From the NCBI GenBank assembly GCA_050949165.1, contig JBMNFF010000001.1:372001-436000 (forward strand): DNA of 64,000 nt, written 5' to 3'. The translations under genes and the position numbers were made by a program. The notes beneath the pieces are model-generated. The model did no database searches. It was not told the origin of the DNA and saw nothing but the letters and a program-made list of their open reading frames with translations. The DNA comes from DAIOXA01 sp050949165. GTDB lineage: Bacteria; Bacillota; Proteinivoracia; UBA4975. Positions 56,474 to 64,000 of the stretch are shown here, in pieces. How positions within the stretch are numbered: position 1 is the stretch's first letter; each line of letters starts with the position of its first letter.

Positions 56474-57438
56474 GGAGACAACCCCGCCTCCAACCGGGCC
56501 AGCACCTGCTGCCGGGCCTGGGCCAGGCTCATATTCAGGGTAACGCCGGCGGCGTTGTGATGGCCGCCTCCCCCCAATTCCCGGGCAACCGCCGCAACGT
56601 TGACGTGCTCTTTGGAGCGCAGCGAAACCTTGACGGTGTTTTCCCCGACTTCTTTAAAGATTACCGAGACCAGGACTCCTCTGAGGCTGCGGGGATAATC
56701 GCTGAGCTCATCCAATTCCCACTCGCACACCCGGTGTTTGCCCATCAGTTCCCTGTCCAGACTAATGCTGGCCACCAAGCCGTTGTGGGTGATTTCCATG
56801 CCGGCCAAAACCTCGGCCAGCAAGGAATAGTATTCCCGGCTACGATTCTGGTAAATCTCGTTGAACACCCTCTGGGGCCGGGCGCCGGATTTTACCAGTT
56901 CTGCCGCAGCCGCCAAGGCATCGGCGCTGGTGTTGCTGTAGCTGAAGCGGCCTGTATCGGTGTACACGGCAGTGTATAGAGCTTCGGCAGCTGGGGGCGG
57001 GCAAGGGCTGCCTGCGAACATGGCAAGGAGAATCTGGCCCACCGCCGCCGCCTGGCAATCGACATAGTTGTAGTCGCCAAACATATCATTGTTGAGGTGG
57101 TGATCGATATTGATGATTCTGGCCGCCCCCTCCAAACTCTGCCCGGTCTCTCTCAGACGCCGCAAATCACCGCAATCCAAGACCACCGCCGTCCCGCCCG
57201 CGATATCCACCGGGGGAGACAGCACCTCTGCTCCGGACAGTAAAAATTCATAGGACCGGGGAAGAGGCGGGGGCAAGACGGGGACGGCCTGCACCCCTGC
57301 CGACCTGAGCAGATGGTAGAGGCCCATGGTGGAGCCTATGCTGTCTCCGTCGGGATAGGGATGGGAAAAGATGTAGACCCGGTCCCGACAGGAGAGGAGC
57401 AATTCCTTGATCTCTTTCAGATCGCTGTTACTCCTCAT
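56470..57438 (-). CDS. nrnA: DHH/DHHA1 phosphoesterase, NrnA-like oligoribonuclease/pAp phosphatase
   Basis: A 322-residue DHH-family protein. The manganese-binding DHH domain has FSHPYPDGDSIGS near 24-36, VLDCGDLRR and NIDHHLNND (near 110). The DHHA1 domain ends with LGGGGHHNAAGVTL. Homologues degrade RNA dinucleotides and short oligomers and dephosphorylate pAp. ATG at 57438 follows GAGGGTG and overlaps rbfA by 11 bases; the frame extends upstream but only inside rbfA. The position between rbfA and truB is typical for Clostridia. Confidence 0.93.
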   Translation of the reverse strand: MRSNSDLKEIKELLLSCRDRVYIFSHPYPDGDSIGSTMGLYHLLRSAGVQAVPVLPPPLPRSYEFLLSGAEVLSPPVDIAGGTAVVLDCGDLRRLRETGQSLEGAARIINIDHHLNNDMFGDYNYVDCQAAAVGQILLAMFAGSPCPPPAAEALYTAVYTDTGRFSYSNTSADALAAAAELVKSGARPQRVFNEIYQNRSREYYSLLAEVLAGMEITHNGLVASISLDRELMGKHRVCEWELDELSDYPRSLRGVLVSVIFKEVGENTVKVSLRSKEHVNVAAVARELGGGGHHNAAGVTLNMSLAQARQQVLARLEAGLSP

Positions 57439-57784
57439 GGGGAGCACCCTCTTTGATTTTTTTAAGCAGGGCATCAATTTCTGCATGGTGCTCCAAAGCC
57501 CTGTCCTGGACAAAGCGGAGCTCGGGAATATGCCGGAGGCGGATTCGCGAGCCCAGCTCGGTGCGGATGTGGCCGGCCGCGTGGGCCAATGCCTGCATCG
57601 TCTCCTCCTGCTCTTGGGAACTGCCCAAAACGCTGACGCTGATGGTGCAGTAATGCAGATCCTTACTGGCTTTTACCGCTGTGACGGTGGTAAAACCCAC
57701 CCGGGGATCCTTGAGCTTGGAGATGATGTCGCTGACTTCCTCTTTGATGACCTCGGCCATTTTACGGACGCGGGTCTGGCTCAT
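57428..57784 (-). CDS. rbfA: Ribosome-binding factor A
   Basis: A 118-residue KH-fold cold-shock protein for 30S maturation. The family pattern RVRKMAEVIKEEVSDIISKLKDPRV is at the N-terminus, and IPELRFVQDRALEHHAEIDALL is the signature near the C-terminus. The gene starts immediately after the infB stop codon and overlaps nrnA at its 3-prime end, so it is a middle member of the nusA-infB operon. Confidence 0.95.
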   Translation of the reverse strand: MSQTRVRKMAEVIKEEVSDIISKLKDPRVGFTTVTAVKASKDLHYCTISVSVLGSSQEQEETMQALAHAAGHIRTELGSRIRLRHIPELRFVQDRALEHHAEIDALLKKIKEGAPHEE

Positions 57785-59851
57785 TTACTTTTCCTCCACC
57801 ATAACATAGGCTTCAATATGATCGCCCTCTTTAATATCGTTATAGTTTTCAAACATAATCCCGCATTCGTAGCCGCTGCTCACTTCCCGGACATCCTCTT
57901 TAAAGCGCTTTAATGAAGCCAATCTGCCCTCGTGGATGATGACCCCGTCGCGGAGCAAACGGCCATTGGCCCGGCTGGTAACCTTGCCGTCGATGATATA
58001 ACAGCCGGCGATGGTCCCCAGCTTGGAATGGCGAAAGATATTGCGGACTTCGGCGCGCCCGATGACAGCTTCCCGGAATTCTGGCTCCAGAAGCCCCTCC
58101 AAGGCGCGCTTGACATCGTCGATGACGTCATAGATGACCCGGTACAGTCGGATTTCTACCTTCTCTTCATCGGCAAGCTTTTGGGCGTTGGCATCGGGCC
58201 GGACATTGAAGCCGATGATAATCGCCCCCGAAGCTGAAGCCAGCATGACGTCGGAGAGGTTAATTGCGCCGACGCCGTCGTGGATGATATTGACCTTGAT
58301 GTCTTCAACATTGATCTTGCCCAGGGATTGTTTCAGAGCCTCGGTGGTTCCATGGACATCGCTCTTGAGGACCAGGTTCAGTTCTCTGATCTGGGCGTTT
58401 TCCATCTGCTTATAGATGTCCTCCAGGGTGACCCTGGTCTTGGCCATGGCGACCTCGCGATGTTCTTGACTGTAACCCTGGGCTTCAAGCCTAGCCGTCT
58501 TGTCATCATCTACGGCCTGGAAGATCTCCCCCGCCGGGGGCACGTCAGATAAGCCCAGTACCTCCACGGGCACCGAAGGCCCCGACTTCTGAATGCGCTG
58601 ACCGCGATCGTTGAACATCGCCCTGACCTTACCGTAGGCAGAGCCGCAAACCACCGAATCGCCCACAGACAGAGTACCCTGCTGGATTAGGATGGTGGCC
58701 ACCGGTCCCCGGCCTTTGTCCAGCTTTGCCTCGATGACTGTGCCCAGAGCAGGCCTGTTGACGGAAGCTTTCAATTCCAGCATTTCGGCGCTGAGGAGGA
58801 TCATTTCCAGGAGATCATCGATTCCCTGCCCCGTCAGCGCAGAGACCTCTACATAAATGGTATCTCCGCCCCAGTCCTCGGGCATCAGTCCGTGGTTGGA
58901 AAGTTGCTGTTTAACCCGGTCGGGATTGGCTGCCGGTTTATCCATCTTGTTTAAGGCGACGATGATGGGAACATCGGCAGCCTTGGCGTGGTTTAAAGCC
59001 TCGACTGTCTGGGGCATGACTCCCTCATCTGCGGCCACCACCAAGACCGCCACATCGGTGACCTTGGTGCCTCTGGCCCGCATGGCGGTAAAGGCCTCAT
59101 GCCCGGGAGTGTCCAGAAAGACAATCTTTTTGCCATTGTGCTCCACCTGATAGGCGCCGATATGCTGGGTGATGCCGCCGGCCTCGCTGGCAGTGACGTT
59201 GGCATGGCGGATGGCGTCCAATAACGAAGTCTTGCCGTGGTCGACATGGCCCATGACGGTGACCACCGGCGAGCGTTCCTGGGCATCCTCGGCGGTGGAT
59301 GTCTTCATTTCGGCAAAAATCTGCTTTTCCTTCTCTTCCTGACTGGGCTGGACTTCGACATCCACCCCCAGTTGGGCCGCCAAGATCTCAATGGTATCCG
59401 TATCCAATTGCTGGTTGATGTTGGCCATTACCCCAAGAGACATCAGGGCCTTGATCAACTGAGTGGCGGGAAGTTTAAAGAGCTTCTCCAATTCAGCCAC
59501 AGTATGCCCCGCTGCGGCGATTTGCACAGGCTGGGCCGGTTTCCTGGTCTCGCCCTTCTTTGCCGGTGGTTTGCCGGATCCGGTGCGCTTGGCAGGCTTG
59601 CCGGCTTTTTGGGGAGCAGGTTTTGGCTTTTTGGCCGGCTTGGGCTCAACCTTTTCCGGCTTTTTGGCCGGCTTGGGCTCAGTTTTTTCCGACTTTTTCG
59701 CAAGCTTTGCCCGCACCTGCTCGGCCTGTCCCGCATCCAGGTTGCTCATGTGATTCTTAACCTCAAAGCCCAACTCCCCGGCTATTTGAATAATCTCCTT
59801 GGTACCAAGATTAAGCTCCCGTGCCAATTCATAAATCCTTACTTTGGTCAA
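57785..59851 (-). CDS. infB: Translation initiation factor IF-2
   Basis: A 688-residue IF-2. It has an N-terminal IF2N helix (VRIYELARELNLGTKEII), a Lys/Pro/Glu-rich linker (about 55-115) containing tandem EPKPAKKPEK-type repeats, a second IF2N, the G domain (VMGHVDHGKTS near 207, DTPGHEA, NKMDKP) and C-terminal beta-barrels. It positions initiator tRNA on the ribosome. TTG at 59851 is used: GGAGG is nine bases upstream, and it gives the usual LTKVRIYEL start overlapping the ylxQ end by 23 bases. The linker is short compared with Gram-negative IF-2. Confidence 0.97.
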   Translation of the reverse strand: MTKVRIYELARELNLGTKEIIQIAGELGFEVKNHMSNLDAGQAEQVRAKLAKKSEKTEPKPAKKPEKVEPKPAKKPKPAPQKAGKPAKRTGSGKPPAKKGETRKPAQPVQIAAAGHTVAELEKLFKLPATQLIKALMSLGVMANINQQLDTDTIEILAAQLGVDVEVQPSQEEKEKQIFAEMKTSTAEDAQERSPVVTVMGHVDHGKTSLLDAIRHANVTASEAGGITQHIGAYQVEHNGKKIVFLDTPGHEAFTAMRARGTKVTDVAVLVVAADEGVMPQTVEALNHAKAADVPIIVALNKMDKPAANPDRVKQQLSNHGLMPEDWGGDTIYVEVSALTGQGIDDLLEMILLSAEMLELKASVNRPALGTVIEAKLDKGRGPVATILIQQGTLSVGDSVVCGSAYGKVRAMFNDRGQRIQKSGPSVPVEVLGLSDVPPAGEIFQAVDDDKTARLEAQGYSQEHREVAMAKTRVTLEDIYKQMENAQIRELNLVLKSDVHGTTEALKQSLGKINVEDIKVNIIHDGVGAINLSDVMLASASGAIIIGFNVRPDANAQKLADEEKVEIRLYRVIYDVIDDVKRALEGLLEPEFREAVIGRAEVRNIFRHSKLGTIAGCYIIDGKVTSRANGRLLRDGVIIHEGRLASLKRFKEDVREVSSGYECGIMFENYNDIKEGDHIEAYVMVEEK

Positions 59852-60185
59852 GGGGCAGCACCTCCATTTCTTCGAGTAACGCCAATATTCTCCCTGCAAT
59901 ACCGCTGTCTTTTATCATAACATAGCCGCGGCGATTTTTGCCAATGGCCAGCCCTAATTCACTCATGGGGATGGGGACGCGAAGGACGGTATGCCCTGCC
60001 CCCAGGCAGGTTCTTATTATAGCTTCCCCGGTGCCGGTCACAGCATCCTCTGCCACCAATATCAGCCATTTTGCCTTCTTGCCTCGGGCTTTGGCGACTT
60101 CCCGCAGCAAAGAATCGCTTCCCGACGTCACAAACCCGGCCCGCTGAGCTATCCCCAACAGGCTCTTAAGCTTGGGTATCGTCAT
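59829..60185 (-). CDS. ylxQ: L7Ae-family ribosomal protein YlxQ
   Basis: A 118-residue L7Ae/L30e-fold RNA-binding protein, beginning KLKSLLGIAQRAGFVTSGSD, with WLILVAEDAVTGT and the RNA-binding GLAIGKNRRGYVMI segment near 80. It probably binds kink-turn RNA on the ribosome; the Bacillus protein is uncharacterised in detail. It overlaps ylxR by 20 bases and infB by 23, the conserved nusA-ylxR-ylxQ-infB order. Confidence 0.93.
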   Translation of the reverse strand: MTIPKLKSLLGIAQRAGFVTSGSDSLLREVAKARGKKAKWLILVAEDAVTGTGEAIIRTCLGAGHTVLRVPIPMSELGLAIGKNRRGYVMIKDSGIAGRILALLEEMEVLPLDQSKDL

Positions 60186-60444
60186 CGCCCAGAAGGTTGC
60201 GGAGCCGCGCCAGGAGCTCCTGGTCCGGCTCTGTGCCCAAATGCCGCTGAAAGAGCTTGCTCTTTATCGCCTTCTGCAGACAAGCTGGGGAGAGGCAGAG
60301 ATAAGCGCCACGGCCCGAGGCCTTGCCCTTGGCGTCAAAGCTCAAAACTCCTTGGGGGTCGCGGACAATCCTCAGCAGTTCTCGCTTGGGTTTCTGGGCC
60401 CTGCAGGCAATACACTGTCGCAAGGGCACCTTCTTAACCTTCAT
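60166..60444 (-). CDS. rnpM: YlxR family protein (RNase P modulator RnpM)
   Basis: A 92-residue protein of the YlxR fold. The conserved RQCIACRAQKPKRELLRIVR and SGRGAYLCLSPACLQKA segments contribute basic residues for RNA. In Bacillus the homologue binds RNase P RNA and modulates its activity. ATG at 60444 lies within the overlap with nusA, with AAGGTGATG in front; ATG three codons upstream is an alternative. It sits between nusA and ylxQ. Confidence 0.92.
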   Translation of the reverse strand: MKVKKVPLRQCIACRAQKPKRELLRIVRDPQGVLSFDAKGKASGRGAYLCLSPACLQKAIKSKLFQRHLGTEPDQELLARLRNLLGDDDTQA

Positions 60445-61492
60445 CGGCATCACCTTCCCGGTACTGAGATTCGCTCTTGATATCGATCTTCCAACTGGTC
60501 AGTTTTGCTGCCAGGCGGGCGTTCTGGCCTTCCTTGCCAATGGCCAGGGAAAGCTGACTGTCGGGGACGACTATATTGGCAATCCTCTGCTCTTCATCCA
60601 CCACAACCTGGGTGACCCGGGCAGGACTCAGGGCATTGGCCACGAATTCGCTGGGATCCTCGCTCCAGCGGACGATATCAATTTTTTCGCCGTGGAGTTC
60701 ATTGACAATAGCCTGCACCCGCATCCCCCGCGGTCCCACGCAGGCGCCCACCGGATCCACATCTGGATTGTCAGACCAGACGGCGATTTTGGAGCGCTGG
60801 CCGGCTTCCCGGGAAACTGCTTTGATCTCCACTGTGCCGTCATAGATTTCCGGCACTTCCGCCTCGAAGAGCCGCTTGATCATGCCGGGATGGGTCCGGG
60901 ACACGAAGACCTGGGCGCCCTTGGGAGAATTCTTGACTTCCAATACATAGACCTTGAGCCTGGTCTGAGGCTCATAGCTGTCGCCCTCCAGTTGCTCCGA
61001 AGGGGGGAGGATCGCTTCGGTCTTGCCAATGTCGATAAAGACATTGCCAAGCTCGGTGTTCTGCACTATCCCGGTGACCACTTCGCTCTCCCGGTTGGAA
61101 AATTCTTCGTAGATTTTATCCCGTTCCGCTTCGCGAATCTTCTGGATTACCACCTGCTTAGCGGCCTGGGCAGCGATGCGGCCAAAGTTTTTCGGCGTCA
61201 CTTCGATCTCTGCCAAGTCGCCCAGGGTATACAGAGGGCTGATCTTTAAAGCATCCCGCAGGGCGATCTCCTCCAGAGGGTTCTCTACATTTTCCACCAC
61301 TGTTTTTTGGGAGAAGACCCTGATCTTTCCCGTCTTATGGTTAAGCTCTACCCTGACATTTTGCAGAGAAGAGAAGTTCTTCTTATAGGCTGAAACCAAG
61401 GCTGCCTCCACTGCTTCGAACAACAACTCCTTGGCAATTCCCTTTTCTTTTTCAAGCTGCTCCACAGCTTCGATAAATTCCACCACATCCAC
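60434..61492 (-). CDS. nusA: Transcription termination/antitermination factor NusA
   Basis: A 352-residue NusA of Firmicute length. It has an N-terminal polymerase-binding domain (FIEAVEQLEKEKGIAKELLF), an S1 domain (about 135-200, ESEVVTGIVQNTELGNVFID) and two KH domains (GACVGPRGMRVQAIVNEL near 245; LAIGKEGQNARLAAKLT near 315). It lacks the C-terminal acidic repeats of Escherichia coli NusA, as usual for Gram-positives. It modulates pausing and termination, including at leader terminators such as the one before rny. It lies 21 bases after rimP. Confidence 0.97.
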   Translation of the reverse strand: MDVVEFIEAVEQLEKEKGIAKELLFEAVEAALVSAYKKNFSSLQNVRVELNHKTGKIRVFSQKTVVENVENPLEEIALRDALKISPLYTLGDLAEIEVTPKNFGRIAAQAAKQVVIQKIREAERDKIYEEFSNRESEVVTGIVQNTELGNVFIDIGKTEAILPPSEQLEGDSYEPQTRLKVYVLEVKNSPKGAQVFVSRTHPGMIKRLFEAEVPEIYDGTVEIKAVSREAGQRSKIAVWSDNPDVDPVGACVGPRGMRVQAIVNELHGEKIDIVRWSEDPSEFVANALSPARVTQVVVDEEQRIANIVVPDSQLSLAIGKEGQNARLAAKLTSWKIDIKSESQYREGDADEG

Positions 61493-61513
61493 TTTCTTAC
61501 CCCTCCTTACTTG

Positions 61514-61969
61514 CTATTCCAGCTCGTAGACCAGGTTTGCCTTCTTGATCTTGGCGTAGGGTATTTCCGCCATCCCAGTCTCTGTTTCCAAGTGGATTAT
61601 GTCTCCCTGAACCCTCTGGATGATGCCGGTGTATTTCTTCCTGTTGTCGGCCAAGGCCTCGTGGAGAACGATCTTTGCCTTGCGCTGACTGAACCGGGCA
61701 AAATGTTCCAGCTTGGTCAGGGGGCGTTCCAGGCCGGCCGAGCTCACTTCCAACATATAGGCTCCGCTTGCCACATCCCAGGCATCCATTTCCTTGCTGA
61801 GAAAGCGATTGATTTTCGTCAGGTCATCAAGGCTGATGCCGCCTCCCTTGTCCACCAGGACTTGAACCAATCCCTTGCCGCCGCTACTGCCAAAGCGGAC
61901 ATCCACCACTTCTATATCTTCGAAACCGGCCAGAGCCTTTTCGATTTTCTCCCCAATTTGTCTGTTCAT
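61514..61969 (-). CDS. rimP: Ribosome maturation factor RimP
   Basis: A 151-residue RimP. The N-terminal domain has VVDVRFGSSGGKGLVQVLVDKGGGISLDDL, then DVASGAYMLEVSSAGLERPLTK, the hallmark segment. The C-terminal SH3-like domain ends EIPYAKIKKANLVYEL. It assists 30S assembly around S12/S19. It is the first gene of the nusA-infB operon and has a promoter and a hairpin leader just upstream. Confidence 0.95.
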   Translation of the reverse strand: MNRQIGEKIEKALAGFEDIEVVDVRFGSSGGKGLVQVLVDKGGGISLDDLTKINRFLSKEMDAWDVASGAYMLEVSSAGLERPLTKLEHFARFSQRKAKIVLHEALADNRKKYTGIIQRVQGDIIHLETETGMAEIPYAKIKKANLVYELE

Positions 61970-61997
61970 GGTCCACCCTCATTTCGCAATCAAGATA

Positions 61998-62018
61998 AGG
62001 AGTGGCGTGCCCACTCCT
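61998..62018 (-). other. Hairpin at the 5-prime end of the rimP-nusA-infB transcript
   Basis: An 8-bp stem (AGGAGTGG with CCACTCCT, 5-base loop) at the predicted transcript start, 29 bases before rimP. It could protect the mRNA 5-prime end from RNase J or sequester the AGGAG it contains. Confidence 0.5.
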
Positions 62019-62026
62019 CTTAGAAA

Positions 62027-62055
62027 ATAATACCATAGCCTGCGGGAAGGTGCAA
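62027..62055 (-). promoter_or_regulatory. Candidate promoter of the rimP-nusA-infB operon
   Basis: TATTAT (62027-62032) and TTGCAC (62050-62055) on the minus strand with 17 bases between; the -10 matches 5 of 6, the -35 only 3 of 6. Confidence 0.5.
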
Positions 62056-62068
62056 ATGCGCCCCGCCT

Positions 62069-62704
62069 TCAGGAATCCTCAAACTTAATGGTGTAGACTC
62101 CTTCTACTTCCGCCAAGCGGTTGACCAAATCGTGGAGCAAGAGAGGGGCAGGAGTTTTTATGCCGATTTCCGCCTGAATGGTGTTGGCATTGCCCGTCGA
62201 AATCTGAATAGAGCGAATGGACACCCCCATTTCCCCAAGCTTGGACCCTACCTTCCCCAATTGCCCGGGAACGTCGGCAATGGTCAGTTCCAGAATATGG
62301 TGCTGCCCCTGGAGAATCCTCCGCTCCAGGGCGGTAAAGAAAAACAGGACTATGACCATCAAAACCGTGGTCAGGGTTGCGCCCAGGTAATAGCCAGCCC
62401 CAATGGCCATGCCTATCCCAGCCACCGACCAAAGGCTGGCGGCAGTGGTCAGACCGCGGATGGTAGTGCCCTCCCGCATTATCGTCCCCGCGCCCAAAAA
62501 GCCGATGCCGCTTACAATCTGGGCTGCCACCCTGGCCGGATCCCCGCCGGGAAAGCTGTTGATGGAGACCAGGGTGATGAGGGCTGCGCCTACAGAGACC
62601 AGGGTGTGGGTCCTGAAGCCGGCGGGATGATTGTTCTTCTCCCTTTCCAAACCGATGACGCTGCCGAAGAGAACGGCGAGAAACAGGCGCAGAGCAACCT
62701 CCAT
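62069..62704 (-). CDS. MgtC/SapB family membrane protein
   Basis: A 211-residue protein with about four to five membrane helices in the first 130 residues and the MgtC signature FGSVIGLEREKNNHPAGFRTHTLVSVGA at the N-terminus, then IRGLTTAASLWSVAGIGMAIGAG. The last 75 residues form an ACT-like soluble domain. Family members are linked to magnesium limitation and membrane potential; the specific role here is unknown. It replaces polC/proS, which usually lie at this point between ispG and rimP. Confidence 0.9.
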   Translation of the reverse strand: MEVALRLFLAVLFGSVIGLEREKNNHPAGFRTHTLVSVGAALITLVSINSFPGGDPARVAAQIVSGIGFLGAGTIMREGTTIRGLTTAASLWSVAGIGMAIGAGYYLGATLTTVLMVIVLFFFTALERRILQGQHHILELTIADVPGQLGKVGSKLGEMGVSIRSIQISTGNANTIQAEIGIKTPAPLLLHDLVNRLAEVEGVYTIKFEDS

Positions 62705-62717
62705 AAAAACCCTCCCT

Positions 62718-63347
62718 TCAGTACTTCATCAGGTAGGCAATTATCTCCCGATACATCTTGAGTCGGTAACGAAACCCTTTCCAAAAGCCCATCTTCTCTT
62801 CCTTCATGACATGGCTGAGATCCCGAAGCTCTACCGTTTCATAGGCAATCCCGTGTTCCTCAACAAAGCGGGTCAGAGCCATTTCGACACCAAAGCGGGC
62901 AAAGTCCATATCCTGAACCTGTCTCAGAAGAGAGGCCTTGATGACCCGCTGACCCGACAGGTACGGGGCAAATTTCTGAGCCAGGTCGGTGGTCACTCGC
63001 CCCTTCTTGAACACCCCCAGGGTAACTTCGGCCCTGCCCTGGAGGACCGGCGCCAGCATGCTCTCGATATGGCTCTGTTTGAGGCCGATTAAATCTGCAT
63101 CCAAAAACAGAATATAATCGGCGTCGGTCTGCTTTACGCCGGCCAGCATGGCGCCTCCCTTGCCCCGGTTCTGGGGAAGATTGACCACCAGGGCGCCGGC
63201 TTTGGCCGCCACTACAGCGGTGTTGTCCCGGGAACCGTCGCTGACCACAATCACCTGCTCCAGATGGGGGGAGGCCACCAAGACCTTTACCACATCGGCG
63301 ATGGTCTTCTCTTCATTATATGCAGGAACAACCGCGGCAAATTTCAT
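62718..63347 (-). CDS. Family 2 glycosyltransferase
   Basis: A 209-residue GT-A fold enzyme without membrane helices. VVPAYNEEKTIADVVKVL and VVSDGSRDNT form the nucleotide site, LDADLIG is the DxD metal motif near 83, and GGAMLAG is conserved. Relatives include glucosyl-3-phosphoglycerate synthases and dolichol-phosphate-type mannosyltransferases; acceptor and donor cannot be named from sequence. Its start overlaps the ispG stop by 4 bases, and mgtC follows after 13 bases, suggesting co-transcription. Confidence 0.88.
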   Translation of the reverse strand: MKFAAVVPAYNEEKTIADVVKVLVASPHLEQVIVVSDGSRDNTAVVAAKAGALVVNLPQNRGKGGAMLAGVKQTDADYILFLDADLIGLKQSHIESMLAPVLQGRAEVTLGVFKKGRVTTDLAQKFAPYLSGQRVIKASLLRQVQDMDFARFGVEMALTRFVEEHGIAYETVELRDLSHVMKEEKMGFWKGFRYRLKMYREIIAYLMKY

Positions 63348-64000
63348 TGAGTTCTTCCTCCCTGGTCACGCTCTTGGCCGCCAAATTCGGCGGCTACTAG
63401 GTTCAGCAGAGCTTTGGGCAGTTCGGCATTGGGCATGGTGCCCACCACCTCGCCCTTGCGAAAGAGAACGCCCTGCCTGGGGCCGAAGGCAATCCCCAGA
63501 TCGGCATGTCTCGCCTCGCCGGGGCCGTTGACCGAACAACCCATAACCGCCACCTTCAACGGCAGGTCCAAACCCGCCAGGCATTCTTCAACCTCCTGGA
63601 CGGCCAGGGCCACATCGAAACCGCTGCGGGCACAGGTAGGGCAACTGATGATTTCGATACCCTGGCGCAGCTCCAGGGCCCTGAGAATATCCAGGGCGAT
63701 GGGCACCTCTGCTGCCGGAGGACCGGTGACCGATACCCGCAGGGTGTCACCAATGCCCCGGATTAAGAGGCCGCCGATACCGATGGCGGATTTGATGGTG
63801 CTGGTCCTGGCAGTCCCCGCTTCGGTAACACCCAAGTGCAGGGGATAGTCGGTCTCCCGGGCAAATTGCAGATTGGCATGATATGTCTCTATAACTGAGG
63901 AGGATTTGAGAGAGACGACGATGTCCCGGCAACCCAAGTCCTCCAGGGTCTCACAATAGTATTTTGCTGATTTGACCAGGGCGTCCACCCTGGGTAGATG
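63344..64000 (-). CDS. ispG: 4-hydroxy-3-methylbut-2-enyl diphosphate synthase IspG, 5-prime end cut off
   Basis: The last 218 residues of IspG (GcpE); the frame continues past the right edge, so the N-terminal TIM-barrel start is missing. Cysteine ligands of the 4Fe-4S cluster are visible in SCPTCARSGFD and MGCSVNGPGEA, and GVTEAGTARTSTIKSAIGIG is the barrel signature. It performs the penultimate step of the non-mevalonate isoprenoid pathway, ultimately supplying undecaprenyl diphosphate used by UppP. Reading in at GTG 63988 is not a true start. Confidence 0.96.
   Translation of the reverse strand, partial: HLPRVDALVKSAKYYCETLEDLGCRDIVVSLKSSSVIETYHANLQFARETDYPLHLGVTEAGTARTSTIKSAIGIGGLLIRGIGDTLRVSVTGPPAAEVPIALDILRALELRQGIEIISCPTCARSGFDVALAVQEVEECLAGLDLPLKVAVMGCSVNGPGEARHADLGIAFGPRQGVLFRKGEVVGTMPNAELPKALLNLVAAEFGGQERDQGGRTQ

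Noticed and set aside
1..64000. CRISPR arrays, prophage, transposase genes, integrons, rRNA or tRNA genes
   Set aside because: No regularly spaced repeats, phage or transposase motifs, or tRNA-like intergenic segments were seen; almost all gaps are shorter than 120 bases.

Overview
The window is a gene-dense, almost entirely minus-strand block from a spore-forming, anaerobic-type Firmicute, most likely an uncultivated or little-studied Clostridia-like lineage. The evidence is spoVK, spoVS, ylxY, ymxH and dipicolinate synthase (dpaAB) genes, a sigma-H type promoter at spoVS, and ferredoxin-linked and sodium-pumping enzymes. A selenouridine tRNA synthase (mnmH) suggests selenium use. About 69 protein genes are supported. 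Only two lie on the plus strand: a hemerythrin protein and a P-loop ATPase. No tRNA, rRNA, CRISPR, prophage or insertion sequence was seen, and no gap between genes exceeds about 220 bases.

Reading along the direction of transcription (high to low coordinates), the window starts in ispG (incomplete at the right edge), a glycosyltransferase and an MgtC-like protein. The nusA-infB translation operon follows (rimP, nusA, ylxR, ylxQ, infB, rbfA, nrnA, truB, ribF, rpsO, pnp). Next come ylxY, ymxH, a stress-type protein, and the diaminopimelate/dipicolinate cluster dpaA-dpaB-asd-dapG-dapA. Then come rnj, tepA, ylzJ, uppP, ftsK, the ymfK and rodZ-like genes, rimO, pgsA, an unusual FtsH-like protease with a small membrane partner, and a shortened cinA. 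A membrane metallophosphoesterase, thpR, recA, recX, rny, ymdB and spoVS complete this part. The same gene order is known around 145-160 degrees on the Bacillus subtilis map, with local losses (polC/proS, mlpA) and insertions.

Between spoVS and miaB a metabolic island of about 16 kb is inserted. Its core is one compact operon starting with a GntR regulator: a four-subunit 2-oxoacid:ferredoxin oxidoreductase, glutamate dehydrogenase, methylmalonyl-CoA mutase (two subunits), its MeaB chaperone, methylmalonyl-CoA epimerase, and a four-subunit sodium-pumping methylmalonyl-CoA decarboxylase. A separate pduL gene follows. Together they read as a complete route glutamate -> 2-oxoglutarate -> succinyl-CoA -> methylmalonyl-CoA -> propionyl-CoA -> propionyl phosphate, with reduced ferredoxin, NAD(P)H and a sodium gradient as energy products. 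The substrate assignment is inferred from context.

The window ends with miaB-mutS-mutL, an RsmJ-like methyltransferase, miaA, hfq, spoVK and an incomplete methionine gamma-lyase-like gene. The most interesting non-coding signal is the rny leader: a near-consensus promoter overlapping the end of recX, then a 5-prime leader with two terminator-like hairpins and a segment able to pair with one of them, which looks like transcription attenuation. Twenty genes appear to start at TTG or GTG, and rny may start at ATT.
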